Of a stretch of 44,358 nucleotides of DNA, positions 1 to 7,413 are shown one piece after another. Made by a program: the position numbers and the translations under genes. Every line of letters begins with the position of its first letter. Position 1 is the stretch's first letter. The stretch spans positions 1 to 44,358 of the forward strand of contig CAJFOJ010000055.1 in assembly GCA_904396495.1 (NCBI GenBank), read 5' to 3'. The DNA is from an uncultured Oscillospiraceae bacterium. Lineage in GTDB: Bacteria; Bacillota; Clostridia; Oscillospirales; Ruminococcaceae. The notes below the pieces were generated by a model, which made no database searches, had not been told where the DNA came from, and saw nothing but the letters and a program-made list of their open reading frames with translations.

Positions 1-71
1 ATCAACATCGTTTGGAAGATATGACGGCGCATAAGCGCCGCCATACAACGCAACCTTTCGCCCTTTGTAAA

Positions 72-161
72 CTAAGCTACACTCATCTTTGGGGGTATCT
101 CTACAAGCATATGATATTTGCAATTCCATCTTGTATGTGCTAAACTCTTACTGTCATTCAT
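72..161 (-). pseudogene. tnpA: IS200-family transposase (tnpA) remnant with large internal deletion
   Basis: Translation from the ATG at 161, nine bases after AGGAGG, gives 29 residues and a TAG at 72-74. The first 17 residues (NDSKSLAHTRWNCKYH region) match the beginning of IS200-type Y1 transposases. The next 12 (MLVEIPPKMSVA) match the segment normally found just after the catalytic HUH motif. About 40 residues between them, including the first HUH histidine and the YRR region, are therefore missing. Past the stop, an open frame (YKGRKVALYGG...) continues off the window edge. It could be a frameshifted remnant or unrelated sequence. The family assignment rests on recognised motifs. Confidence 0.6.
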
Positions 162-171
162 TCTGAATGTC

Positions 172-229
172 CTCCTTTTGGTGTCCCTTGCAGTTGCCAG
201 ACCGCAAGCCTATTTTACACCAAAAGGAG
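172..229 (-). promoter_or_regulatory. Stem that would sequester the tnpA ribosome-binding site
   Basis: CTCCTTTTGGTGT (172-184) and ACACCAAAAGGAG (217-229) are perfect reverse complements separated by 32 nt. In the minus-strand transcript the GGAGG of the tnpA start lies inside the stem, so the ribosome-binding site would be masked. IS200 is known to limit transposase synthesis with 5' untranslated structures of this kind. The second copy at 33825-33886 has the same arrangement. Confidence 0.6.
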
Positions 230-302
230 TTTCTATTTCCTGCTCCTCGCTAAAGCTTTTTTCATACCACCGACATAGTCGCTGGTTTCTTCATACAAAG
301 AT

Positions 303-335
303 AAAAAAGGAGGATGTTTCTCATCCTCCTTTTTA
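303..335. terminator. Bidirectional intrinsic terminator
   Basis: AAAAAGGAGGATG (304-316) and CATCCTCCTTTTT (322-334) form a perfect 13-bp stem with a 5-nt loop. Runs of T follow in both directions. On the minus strand it could terminate the uptake operon that ends at 644, because no better terminator is visible between 340 and 643. That interval otherwise holds only A/T-rich sequence and an imperfect hairpin at 475-514. Confidence 0.7.
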
Positions 336-643
336 ACAATATCTAAATAATTAATAGATAACTTTCAAACGTCTTAGAAAGCAAATACCATTAAATATTT
401 TATTTATTTAATCTATAAGCAACAATTGGTTTTCTTCGATATTTTCTCCATATTGGCTTTTTAATTACCAAGGAATTGAAAAGGGCATTCTCCGTAGGGA
501 CATGGCCTTTCAATTTGTCAAAATAAATCCTATATCAAAAAGATAGAAAATGAGTACTCTCAGGCATCCATATCTTGGTTTTATTTTATCTGTGAATATT
601 TTAAAATCGCGCCTACCCACGCCGAATGGACTCTTTTTTATTT

Positions 644-1570
644 TTAGAAGATACCGCAAAACTCTCTTGCCGCTTTTTCAATTAGCTTCACACATTGATC
701 CACTTGTACCATATCCTCCGATATTAAATCCGGAAGTGGTTTTCTAACCGTCCCGATATCCAAATTTTCTCTTCGGCGAAGAATTTCCTTTGCAACCGCA
801 TAGAGGTTTCCATGACAGGCACACATTGCGTAAATTATCTCATTGATAGAATATTGTATTTTCTGGGCCTTCTCTATCTCACCTAGGCGGAACCAGTGAT
901 CGGCTTTTAAAAAAAGCTCCGGCATCACGGCATAGGTTCCGCCGATTCCACCATCCGCACCGATGGCCCGTCCTGCGATAAACTGCTCGTCAGGGCCGTT
1001 AAATACCACAAAATCTCTGCCGCCTTCCTTTTTAAACATCTGGATGTCCTGGACTGGAAGGCTGCTGTTTTTTACCGCGATTATGCGGGAGTTTTTTTTC
1101 ATCTGTTGAAACAGGCTCATGGTCAGATTCACTCCCGCCAATTGGGGGATGTTATAGATGACAAAGTCGGTATTAGGTGCGGCGGATGAAATATCATTCC
1201 AATATTGGGCTATAGCGTATTCCGGAAGATGAAAGTAGATAGGTGGAATGGCTGCAATGGCGTCAACACCTAATTTTTCCGCATGTGCTGCCAACTCCAT
1301 ACTGTCTTGGGTGTTATTGCAGGCGACATGAGCGATCACCGTTAGTTTGTCTTTTGCCTCACTCATGACCGCTTCCAGGGTTTCTTTGCGTTCTTCCTTG
1401 TTCTGGTAAATACACTCCCCCGAAGAACCGCAGACGTAAACGCCCTTTACTCCTTTTTGGATGAAATAGCGGGTCAGCTGTTTGACACGATCCCCACTTA
1501 CCCGGCCGTTTCTGTCATAACAGGCGTAGAATGCCGGTATGATTCCACCATATTTTTCAATATTTTTCAT
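644..1570 (-). CDS. nanA: N-acetylneuraminate lyase-like class I aldolase (DapA/NanA family)
   Basis: This 308-residue protein is a Schiff-base aldolase of the dihydrodipicolinate synthase/N-acetylneuraminate lyase family. The carboxylate-binding motif GSSGE lies at 48-52. The active-site Tyr139 is in YNIP and the Schiff-base Lys167 is in AVKNSS, close to Tyr137 and Lys165 of E. coli NanA. YNIPQLAGV and GADGGIGGTYAVMPEL resemble neuraminate lyases more than DapA, so the likely reaction is cleavage of a sialic acid or related 2-keto-3-deoxy acid to pyruvate plus an aldehyde sugar. The start is the ATG at 1570, eight bases after AAAGGG. A GTG directly upstream at 1573 is the alternative. The gene overlaps the preceding ATPase gene by 14 nt, so it is translationally coupled to the transporter. 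The exact substrate is inference. Confidence 0.82.
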   Translation of the reverse strand: MKNIEKYGGIIPAFYACYDRNGRVSGDRVKQLTRYFIQKGVKGVYVCGSSGECIYQNKEERKETLEAVMSEAKDKLTVIAHVACNNTQDSMELAAHAEKLGVDAIAAIPPIYFHLPEYAIAQYWNDISSAAPNTDFVIYNIPQLAGVNLTMSLFQQMKKNSRIIAVKNSSLPVQDIQMFKKEGGRDFVVFNGPDEQFIAGRAIGADGGIGGTYAVMPELFLKADHWFRLGEIEKAQKIQYSINEIIYAMCACHGNLYAVAKEILRRRENLDIGTVRKPLPDLISEDMVQVDQCVKLIEKAAREFCGIF

Positions 1571-2636
1571 CACTGTCAGCCCTTTCTTCTAAAGCAGAGC
1601 CTTTACCGTCCATCTTAACCGCTGATTTTCCTTCTACTTTGTCGTCGTACAGATGGCAGGCAACCATATGACCATTTTGCCCCCGATGTAATAATGCAGG
1701 GTCCACCGTCTTACAAATTTCCATGCGGTTAGGACACCGGCTGTGAAACGCACAGCCCGAAGGTTTGCGGATTGGGCTAGGTGTCTCTCCTTCCAACACG
1801 ATCCGCTTTTTGTGGTTATGAATGTCAGGAACCGGAATAGCGGACAGAAGTGCCCGGGTGTAGGGATGCAGCGGATCGTCATATAATGACTTAGAATCTG
1901 CAATTTCAACAATTTTCCCTAGGTACATCACCACAATGCGATCGGACATATACTGCACCACCGACAAATCGTGAGCGATAAAAAGATAGGTGAGGTGCAA
2001 TTCTTTTTGGATGTCTTTCATTAAGTTTAAGACCTGCGCTTGAATAGAAACATCCAGGGCGGAAACCGGTTCATCGCAGATGAGGACATCGGGCTTTACC
2101 ACCAAAGCCCGGGCAATGCACAACCTTTGGCGCTGCCCGCCGGAAAACTGGTGAGGATAGCGCATCAGGTATTCGGGCTGGATGTTGACCATTTTGAGCA
2201 CTTTTTGCATGGCTGCCTCCCGCTCTTCTTGGGTTTTGACGCCGTGGACCTTTAAGGGTTCCTCAAATGAAGTGTAGATTTTTTTCTGAGGATTTAAGGC
2301 CGAGTAAGGGTCCTGGAACACCATCTGTACCTTTTTGCGAAACGCGAAGGTCTCCTGTTTATTAAACTGGGTCACGTCTTTGAACGTGCCATTGTCATTG
2401 TAAAGGATTTTGCCGCCGGTGGGTTTTTCCAACAGCATAATGGTTTTCCCCAAGGTGGATTTGCCGCAGCCGGATTCCCCGACGATGCCGAGGGCCTCCC
2501 CTTTATAGACTTTCAGGCTCACGCCGTCCACTGCCTTTACATAACCGACAACTTTTTTAAAGGCTCCTTTGGTGACTAGAAACCAGGTTTTTAAGTTTTG
2601 GATCTGAATAATCGCATTTTTTTCATCGGCACTCAT
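1557..2636 (-). CDS. Peptide/nickel-type ABC transporter ATPase, OppF/DppF-like
   Basis: This 359-residue cytoplasmic ATPase would energise the permease pair encoded upstream. It has Walker A GESGCGKST near residue 53, the Q-loop in QMVFQDPYSALNP, the signature FSGGQRQR, Walker B LICDEPVSALD and the switch histidine in IAHDLS. The C-terminal oligopeptide-transporter extension has a cysteine-containing patch (CAFHSRCPNRMEIC). The length is somewhat above the 310-340 usual for DppF. The ATG at 2636 follows GGAGGT and is one base after the stop of the partner ATPase. The gene also overlaps the aldolase gene. The transported substrate cannot be read from the ATPase. Confidence 0.93.
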   Translation of the reverse strand: MSADEKNAIIQIQNLKTWFLVTKGAFKKVVGYVKAVDGVSLKVYKGEALGIVGESGCGKSTLGKTIMLLEKPTGGKILYNDNGTFKDVTQFNKQETFAFRKKVQMVFQDPYSALNPQKKIYTSFEEPLKVHGVKTQEEREAAMQKVLKMVNIQPEYLMRYPHQFSGGQRQRLCIARALVVKPDVLICDEPVSALDVSIQAQVLNLMKDIQKELHLTYLFIAHDLSVVQYMSDRIVVMYLGKIVEIADSKSLYDDPLHPYTRALLSAIPVPDIHNHKKRIVLEGETPSPIRKPSGCAFHSRCPNRMEICKTVDPALLHRGQNGHMVACHLYDDKVEGKSAVKMDGKGSALEERADSDEKY

Positions 2637-2637
2637 C

Positions 2638-3663
2638 TTAATCCACCTCCGGAAAGGTATCGTATTTTAAGCATCGAACCCGATGGCCCGGCGAGACCTC
2701 AAAAGCCGGGATCTTTCCTTTCCGGCAACTTTTTTGGGTGTAAGGGCAACGGCCGGCAAATTCACACCCCTCTATCAAATCGGCCGGATTGGGAGTGGAC
2801 CCCGGAATGGTCTCCAACCTCTGATCATCTGCCAATCCAAGTACCGGAACACTTTTCAAAAGTGCCTGGGTGTAAGGATGAGCCGTCCTGTCAAAAATGT
2901 CTTCCAATGTGCCAAATTCCATCACCCGGCCCATGTACATGACACAGACCTCGTCTGCCATTTCCGCCACCAGACCCATGTTGTGGGTGATAAGGATTAT
3001 GGACTTCCCTTCATTGATCTGCAAGCCCTTGAGCAATTCCATGATCTGGGCCTGTATCGTCACGTCCAAAGCGGTAGTGGGCTCGTCGCAGATGATGAGC
3101 TCCGGATCACAGATCAGCGCAATTGCGATTACTACCCGTTGTTTCATTCCGCCGGAGAACTGATGAGGATAGGAGTCAATCCGCTCTTCCGGATCGGGAA
3201 TTCCTAATTTGCAAAACATCTCCAGCACTTTTTTCCGAGCCTCTTTTTTTCTCATCCCGGTGTGTTGAATCAGGCCTTCCGCAACCTGGTCGCCCACTTT
3301 ATATACCGGATTGAGGCTGGACATGGGGTCCTGAAACACCATGGATATCTCGGGGCCGCGAAGGGCCCGCATTTCCGGACCGTTTGGTTTTTTGATTCTT
3401 TCCAGATGGTGTTCGATAATCTTTTCGTCCTGCAAGGCATTGTACTGGATATTTTCCGCTTGCACCCGGGCGTTAGAGCCGGTAAAACGCATAATGGAAT
3501 TCATCGTGACGCTTTTTCCGCAGCCGGACTCACCTACCACTGCCAAGGTAGTGCCTCGTTTTACTTGGAAGGACACATCCTTAATGATGCGCACTTCCTT
3601 GTGATCGGATACAAAGCTTGTATTGAGATTTTTGACATCTAAGATGATTTGCTGGTTATCCAT
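2638..3663 (-). CDS. Peptide/nickel-type ABC transporter ATPase, OppD/DppD-like
   Basis: This is the second ATPase of the importer, 341 residues. Walker A is GESGCGKSVT, the Q-loop is in MVFQDPMSSLNP, the signature is FSGGMKQR, Walker B is IICDEPTTALD, and the H-loop is ITHNMGLV. The C-terminal domain carries CEFAGRCPYTQKSC, a cysteine cluster typical of the OppD/DppD branch, where an iron-sulfur cluster has been reported in some members. The ATG at 3663 follows GGAGG, which overlaps the stop region of the permease gene ending at 3673. It pairs as a heterodimer with the product of 1557-2636. Confidence 0.93.
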   Translation of the reverse strand: MDNQQIILDVKNLNTSFVSDHKEVRIIKDVSFQVKRGTTLAVVGESGCGKSVTMNSIMRFTGSNARVQAENIQYNALQDEKIIEHHLERIKKPNGPEMRALRGPEISMVFQDPMSSLNPVYKVGDQVAEGLIQHTGMRKKEARKKVLEMFCKLGIPDPEERIDSYPHQFSGGMKQRVVIAIALICDPELIICDEPTTALDVTIQAQIMELLKGLQINEGKSIILITHNMGLVAEMADEVCVMYMGRVMEFGTLEDIFDRTAHPYTQALLKSVPVLGLADDQRLETIPGSTPNPADLIEGCEFAGRCPYTQKSCRKGKIPAFEVSPGHRVRCLKYDTFPEVD

Positions 3664-3672
3664 ACTGCCTCC

Positions 3673-4560
3673 TCACTGCTGCTTGGGATCTAAAACATCT
3701 CGAAGGCCGTCACCCAAAAAGTTGATGGCAAGGACGAACAAACTGATAGAAAGGCCCGGAAATACCCAAATCCACCACTGGTCGGTGACAACTGATACCG
3801 ACTTGGCCACGTTGAGAATGTTGCCCCAGGTGGGCGTTTTGTCGGCAACTCCCAACCCGATAAATGACAACGCCGCTTCCTGTAAGATAAAAAAGGCTAC
3901 ATTAGTCGTCGTCGAAACGATAATGGGACTCATTACGTTGGGGAGCACCTGCTTAAACATAATATTTTGCTTGCTCATACCGAATGCTTCGCTCACCTTG
4001 ACATAGGTTTCTCCCTTTAAGCTTAAAAATTCGTTTCGTACCATGCGGAAGGTGGTCATCCATCCGGTGGCGACAAATATCAAAAGCAGATTCCCCAGCC
4101 CACGCTTGTTGACAATAGCCACCAGCATCATGACCAGTACCAATTGGGGGAATGCTTGAAAAATTTCCGAAATACGAACGATGACTTTGTCCGTCCATCC
4201 TCCGCAATACCCGGCAACAGCTCCTAAAGTAGCGCCGATGGCTGAACTCATTACCGCGCAAAATACGCCAATAAAAATTGAAAAACAACCGCCGTATAAC
4301 ACCCTGGCAAACAAATCCCGGCCGATGGTGTCGGTGCCAAAAGGGTGACCCGGCATTGGAGGAGATTTCATGACGTACAGATTGGGGGTTTCATAGTCAA
4401 CCCCTGCAAGAGCGCCGATGATGCAAGCTGCTGTCATCATTACGACGACGATGAGACCGATTAGTGCCAGTTTGTTGTCCAAAAATTTGTGGATATTTCG
4501 CTTAAGAAGAGATGAAGAGGCCGCATAATTCCGCGCTTTGATGCTCGTTTGACTGTTCAT
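3673..4560 (-). CDS. Peptide/nickel-type ABC transporter permease, OppC/DppC-like
   Basis: This 295-residue inner-membrane permease has an N-terminal cytoplasmic arm, a first membrane span near residues 30-52 and the family motif PFGTDTIGRDLFARVLYG. The EAA-type loop that contacts the ATPases is at about 195-215 (EAFGMSKQNIMFKQVLPN). AALSFIGLGV and PTWGNIL are also typical of OppC/DppC/GsiD. The ATG at 4560 follows GGAGGAGG. It lies 15 nt after the partner permease gene and 9 nt before the ATPase gene, in the usual B-C-D-F order. Confidence 0.93.
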   Translation of the reverse strand: MNSQTSIKARNYAASSSLLKRNIHKFLDNKLALIGLIVVVMMTAACIIGALAGVDYETPNLYVMKSPPMPGHPFGTDTIGRDLFARVLYGGCFSIFIGVFCAVMSSAIGATLGAVAGYCGGWTDKVIVRISEIFQAFPQLVLVMMLVAIVNKRGLGNLLLIFVATGWMTTFRMVRNEFLSLKGETYVKVSEAFGMSKQNIMFKQVLPNVMSPIIVSTTTNVAFFILQEAALSFIGLGVADKTPTWGNILNVAKSVSVVTDQWWIWVFPGLSISLFVLAINFLGDGLRDVLDPKQQ

Positions 4561-4575
4561 ATTTTCCTCCTCCCG

Positions 4576-5535
4576 TTATTCCCCCAACCGGACACGGGGG
4601 TCCAGAAGGGCGTTTAACACATCCACCATAAACGAGCAAATCAGCATGGCTGCCGCAATAATCAGCGTCGTAATCAACACCACCGGATAATCCCCGGAGG
4701 TGATGGCATTGGTCATGGTGAGGCCAATGCCCGGATAGGAAAACACGCTTTCAATGACAACGGACCCTCCAATGAGCATGGGAATGCGGAACATGGTGAT
4801 GACAAGTACCGGTTTTAATGCGTTTCGAAACCCGTGCTTTAAATATACTTTCCACTCGGGTATTCCCTTGCTGCGGGCTGTTTTGATGTAATCGCTTTTC
4901 AAAACGTCCAGCATGGTGTTACGGGCATAGCGCATTAAAACTGCCACCATGCCGATTGTCAGCGTCATCACCGGTAAAAACAGATGCAAAAAGCCATCCC
5001 AAAAGGGATTTGCCGCACCCGGGCTCACCCGATTGGCCGCCGGAAACCATCCCAATTGAATAGAAAACACCTGAATGAGGATAATTCCCACCAAAAACTG
5101 TGGAACCGCCTGACCCAATACGGCAAAAATGCGCCCTGCATAGTCTACAATGCCGTTTTGGCGGATAGCGGATATAAGGCCGATTCCAATGCCAATCACC
5201 GCCGACAAAATCAGAGAATAGCCGGCCAGTTCCAGGGTATAGGGCAGGCGGACGGCAATGGTTTCGGCAATGGGAGCGCCGCTGAAAGAATACCCCAAAT
5301 TACCAGTCAGACAAATTCCAAGCCAACGAAAATATTGTACGATCAAAGGGGCATTAAGCCCTAACGATTCCCTTAACGCGTCGATATTTCCAGCGTTTGC
5401 CGATAATGTCTCGGGGCTCACCATGAAGTTTAAAGGGTCAATGCCGGTTAACTGCAAACCGAAGAATACGATCATACTGATGAGAAGCAGCATGGGGATC
5501 ATCAGGAGTAATTTTTTTATTACAAACTTCAGCAT
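4576..5535 (-). CDS. Peptide/nickel-type ABC transporter permease, OppB/DppB-like
   Basis: This 319-residue permease has about six membrane spans. The first (residues 5-27) is followed by the family sequence GIDPLNFMVSPE, a variant of the usual GDP motif. The C-terminal half has YARNTMLDVLKSDYIKTARSKG, with KTARSKG in the ATPase-contacting EAA loop, and FSYPGIG near the end. The start at 5535 (MLKFVIKK) was chosen because GGAG lies eight bases upstream and the hydrophobic segment begins directly after it. A longer in-frame reading to 5559 lacks a ribosome-binding site. It forms a heterodimer with the OppC-like permease. Confidence 0.93.
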   Translation of the reverse strand: MLKFVIKKLLLMIPMLLLISMIVFFGLQLTGIDPLNFMVSPETLSANAGNIDALRESLGLNAPLIVQYFRWLGICLTGNLGYSFSGAPIAETIAVRLPYTLELAGYSLILSAVIGIGIGLISAIRQNGIVDYAGRIFAVLGQAVPQFLVGIILIQVFSIQLGWFPAANRVSPGAANPFWDGFLHLFLPVMTLTIGMVAVLMRYARNTMLDVLKSDYIKTARSKGIPEWKVYLKHGFRNALKPVLVITMFRIPMLIGGSVVIESVFSYPGIGLTMTNAITSGDYPVVLITTLIIAAAMLICSFMVDVLNALLDPRVRLGE

Positions 5536-5601
5536 CTTCTCACTCCAATTCAAACACAAGGGGACAGATTCCTTCCTAGAAGCTTATACACTCGATGGTT
5601 C

Positions 5602-7182
5602 TTAGGCGATTTCCCAGTTCGAGAAATTTAAATCGCAGCTGTACAGGGGATTACAAAATCTGACGTCCTGGGGCAATTTCAGGCGGTTGCTCACAAAAAC
5701 ATAGGTGCCAACGGTAAAAACCGGGACTTTGTAGACCTTCTCCTGTTCCAAAGCCTGCAATTGACGAAGCACTTCGCTGCGCTTTTCCTCTTCAGTGGCC
5801 GCAAACAGTTCCGCGACAAGTTCATCAAAAGCGGTATCTCCGCCAAATATATTGGCAAACAAAGCATCGGAACTCAAATATTCGGTGTACCATTCCTCGA
5901 TGGAAAAAGCGGATTTCCCTTTGAAGCCCAAATCATAATCTCGGGTGGTAAATAAGTCGGTGGTACCGTCGTTTGACAGGGTCGTCTCAACCTTGAGCCC
6001 AGCCTGTCCCAGGTAATAGGCGACGATATTGATGAGGTCTGTGCTGGTTTGATCGTTGTTGTAATAACAGATTTTAAAGGTGCGGTTAAAATCGTAACCA
6101 GCGGCTTTTAAATCCTCCTTAGCCTGTTCAGCGTCAAATTGGTAGGAAAAGCCATTGTAAGCGTCGTAGCTGTCCGGAACACCGGAATTGAGTACCGACG
6201 CATTGGGGTAGAGCAAGGTAAGCGCCGCACGGTCGATTGCCTCGATGATCGCCTTGCGGACAGCTACATTTTGCATGGCGGCATTCTCTTTGCCATCTAT
6301 TCCCTTCATGTTAAAGATAAAGTATTTATAAAAGAGCACGTCTACTTCATAGGCAGTGTATTTTTGTGTTTTTCTTAACGCCTCCACAATATCGGTGGCG
6401 TTCCCGTGCAAATAATCAGCAATCCCCGACTGGGCGGCCGTCACATAATCAGTTACAAAAGAAACGGTGACTTTTTTAATTTTAGGAGGTTCCCCCTCAT
6501 AATATTCATTGGGCTTTAAGGTAAAATAATTGCCCACCTTGAATTCGTCTATGGTGTAAAACCCGCTGGTCACTGGATGCTGCCAAAAGGGATCCGAATC
6601 GATCGTCAGAGGATCTGAATCTTTGAGGACATGCTTGGGCAAAATAGCGAATTGTGCTAAAACATCTACCATAGAGGCGTAGGGCTCGGCGAGCTTAATC
6701 GTTAAAATATTCCCCTCCACCACCATATCGGTAATTTTGGCAAAGGCAGAGGTGTAGATTGCATTGATCGAAGCGGCTTTTTGGGCTGTTTTAATAGAAA
6801 AGACCACGTCTTCGGCTGTCAGTGGCTCACCGTCGCTCCATTTCAATCCATCTTTCACCGTAATTTCATAGATAAGTCCGTCGTCACTGATGGTGTAGTC
6901 TGCTAAATCTGGTTTGACACTGGTCAAGGTGCTGTCCGCTATAAAAAGGCTGCGAAACATCAGATTGGTGGCCATGTTCCGGTTGTACCAGGGAGTGGGA
7001 ATCCTATCGTCAGTGGAACTGCCATCTGCGGTGGACAGAACCAGCTTCAGGGAACTCTCCTCAAATTCTGGGGCCGAAGTTCCACTATTTTCTGAAGAAT
7101 CACTGTCCTGCTGAGGGCCACAAGATGCAAAAACACCGAGAGCCATCACCACAGACATTAAAAAGGCAAATACTTTTTTCAT
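5602..7182 (-). CDS. Extracellular solute-binding lipoprotein, family 5 (OppA/DppA-like)
   Basis: This 526-residue protein captures the substrate outside the membrane. It begins with a lipoprotein signal peptide (KK, hydrophobic stretch, VFASC with the lipidated Cys near residue 22), then an acidic/serine linker. The family 5 solute-binding fold follows, with the typical segment DGLKWSDGEPLTAEDVVFSI. The start at 7182 is preceded by AAGGAG at the right distance. The in-frame extension to 7233 would bury the signal peptide. As the first gene of the operon, it probably sets ligand specificity. The family binds peptides, nickel and, in the Haemophilus ducreyi SatA case, sialic acid, so the neighbouring aldolase is the best clue to its ligand. 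Confidence 0.92.
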   Translation of the reverse strand: MKKVFAFLMSVVMALGVFASCGPQQDSDSSENSGTSAPEFEESSLKLVLSTADGSSTDDRIPTPWYNRNMATNLMFRSLFIADSTLTSVKPDLADYTISDDGLIYEITVKDGLKWSDGEPLTAEDVVFSIKTAQKAASINAIYTSAFAKITDMVVEGNILTIKLAEPYASMVDVLAQFAILPKHVLKDSDPLTIDSDPFWQHPVTSGFYTIDEFKVGNYFTLKPNEYYEGEPPKIKKVTVSFVTDYVTAAQSGIADYLHGNATDIVEALRKTQKYTAYEVDVLFYKYFIFNMKGIDGKENAAMQNVAVRKAIIEAIDRAALTLLYPNASVLNSGVPDSYDAYNGFSYQFDAEQAKEDLKAAGYDFNRTFKICYYNNDQTSTDLINIVAYYLGQAGLKVETTLSNDGTTDLFTTRDYDLGFKGKSAFSIEEWYTEYLSSDALFANIFGGDTAFDELVAELFAATEEEKRSEVLRQLQALEQEKVYKVPVFTVGTYVFVSNRLKLPQDVRFCNPLYSCDLNFSNWEIA

Positions 7183-7295
7183 GAAATTCTCCTTTATCAG
7201 GCAAACGGATGCAAAAATATTTAAAACCAACATAATCAGTTTCGCGGCCTAAAAATTAATGTGAATAAAACAAAGCATAATAGTGAAAATCATAT

Positions 7296-7338
7296 ATGCT
7301 GACTATTATTATTGACAGCATCATGCAGCATTATGATG
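7296..7338 (-). promoter_or_regulatory. Nested inverted repeats upstream of the uptake operon (possible operator)
   Basis: ATGCTG (7296-7301) and CAGCAT (7316-7321) form one inverted repeat with a 14-nt spacer. CATCAT (7319-7324) and ATGATG (7333-7338) form another. Both lie 110-160 nt upstream of the lipoprotein gene, in otherwise A/T-rich sequence. No convincing -35/-10 pair with 17-nt spacing is seen downstream of them. They could be binding sites of a sugar-responsive regulator, which is inference. Confidence 0.3.
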
Positions 7339-7362
7339 TCATGGAAAAAAATTGAGCGCAGC

Positions 7363-7395
7363 AAAAAACGGGCAGGTCGATGACCTACCCGTTTT
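7363..7395. terminator. Intrinsic terminator downstream of cysS
   Basis: AAAACGGGCAGGTC and GACCTACCCGTTTT form a 14-bp stem with one mismatch and a 3-nt loop. T runs are present on both strands. Read on the minus strand it ends cysS. It also insulates the uptake operon downstream. Confidence 0.85.
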
Positions 7396-7413
7396 ACAGT
7401 TTGGTATTCCCGT

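Larger units (their letters stand above)
1..290 (-). mobile_element. Decayed IS200/IS605-like element (left copy, runs off the window edge)
   Basis: This stretch has the architecture of an IS200-type element read on the minus strand. An end hairpin lies at 266-286 (ACCACCGAC, loop ATA, GTCGCTGGT). A perfect 13-bp stem at 172-184/217-229 contains the ribosome-binding site of a tnpA start at 161. A GC-rich hairpin at 23-42 may be the opposite end. The same order of parts is present in the second copy near 33.3-33.9 kb, whose end hairpin also has an ATA loop. The transposase frame is destroyed by an internal deletion, so the element cannot be autonomous. The outer right boundary and any target site are outside the window. 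Confidence 0.6.

Noticed and set aside
118-336. 72-codon plus-strand frame at the left edge
   Set aside because: It runs antisense through the IS200-like relic and its hairpins, has no ribosome-binding site and has no recognisable motif.
475-514. Imperfect hairpin (ATTGAAAAGGGCAT / ATGGCCTTTCAAT)
   Set aside because: It has two defects and no T-run on either strand. It is not convincing as the terminator of the uptake operon or as an element end.
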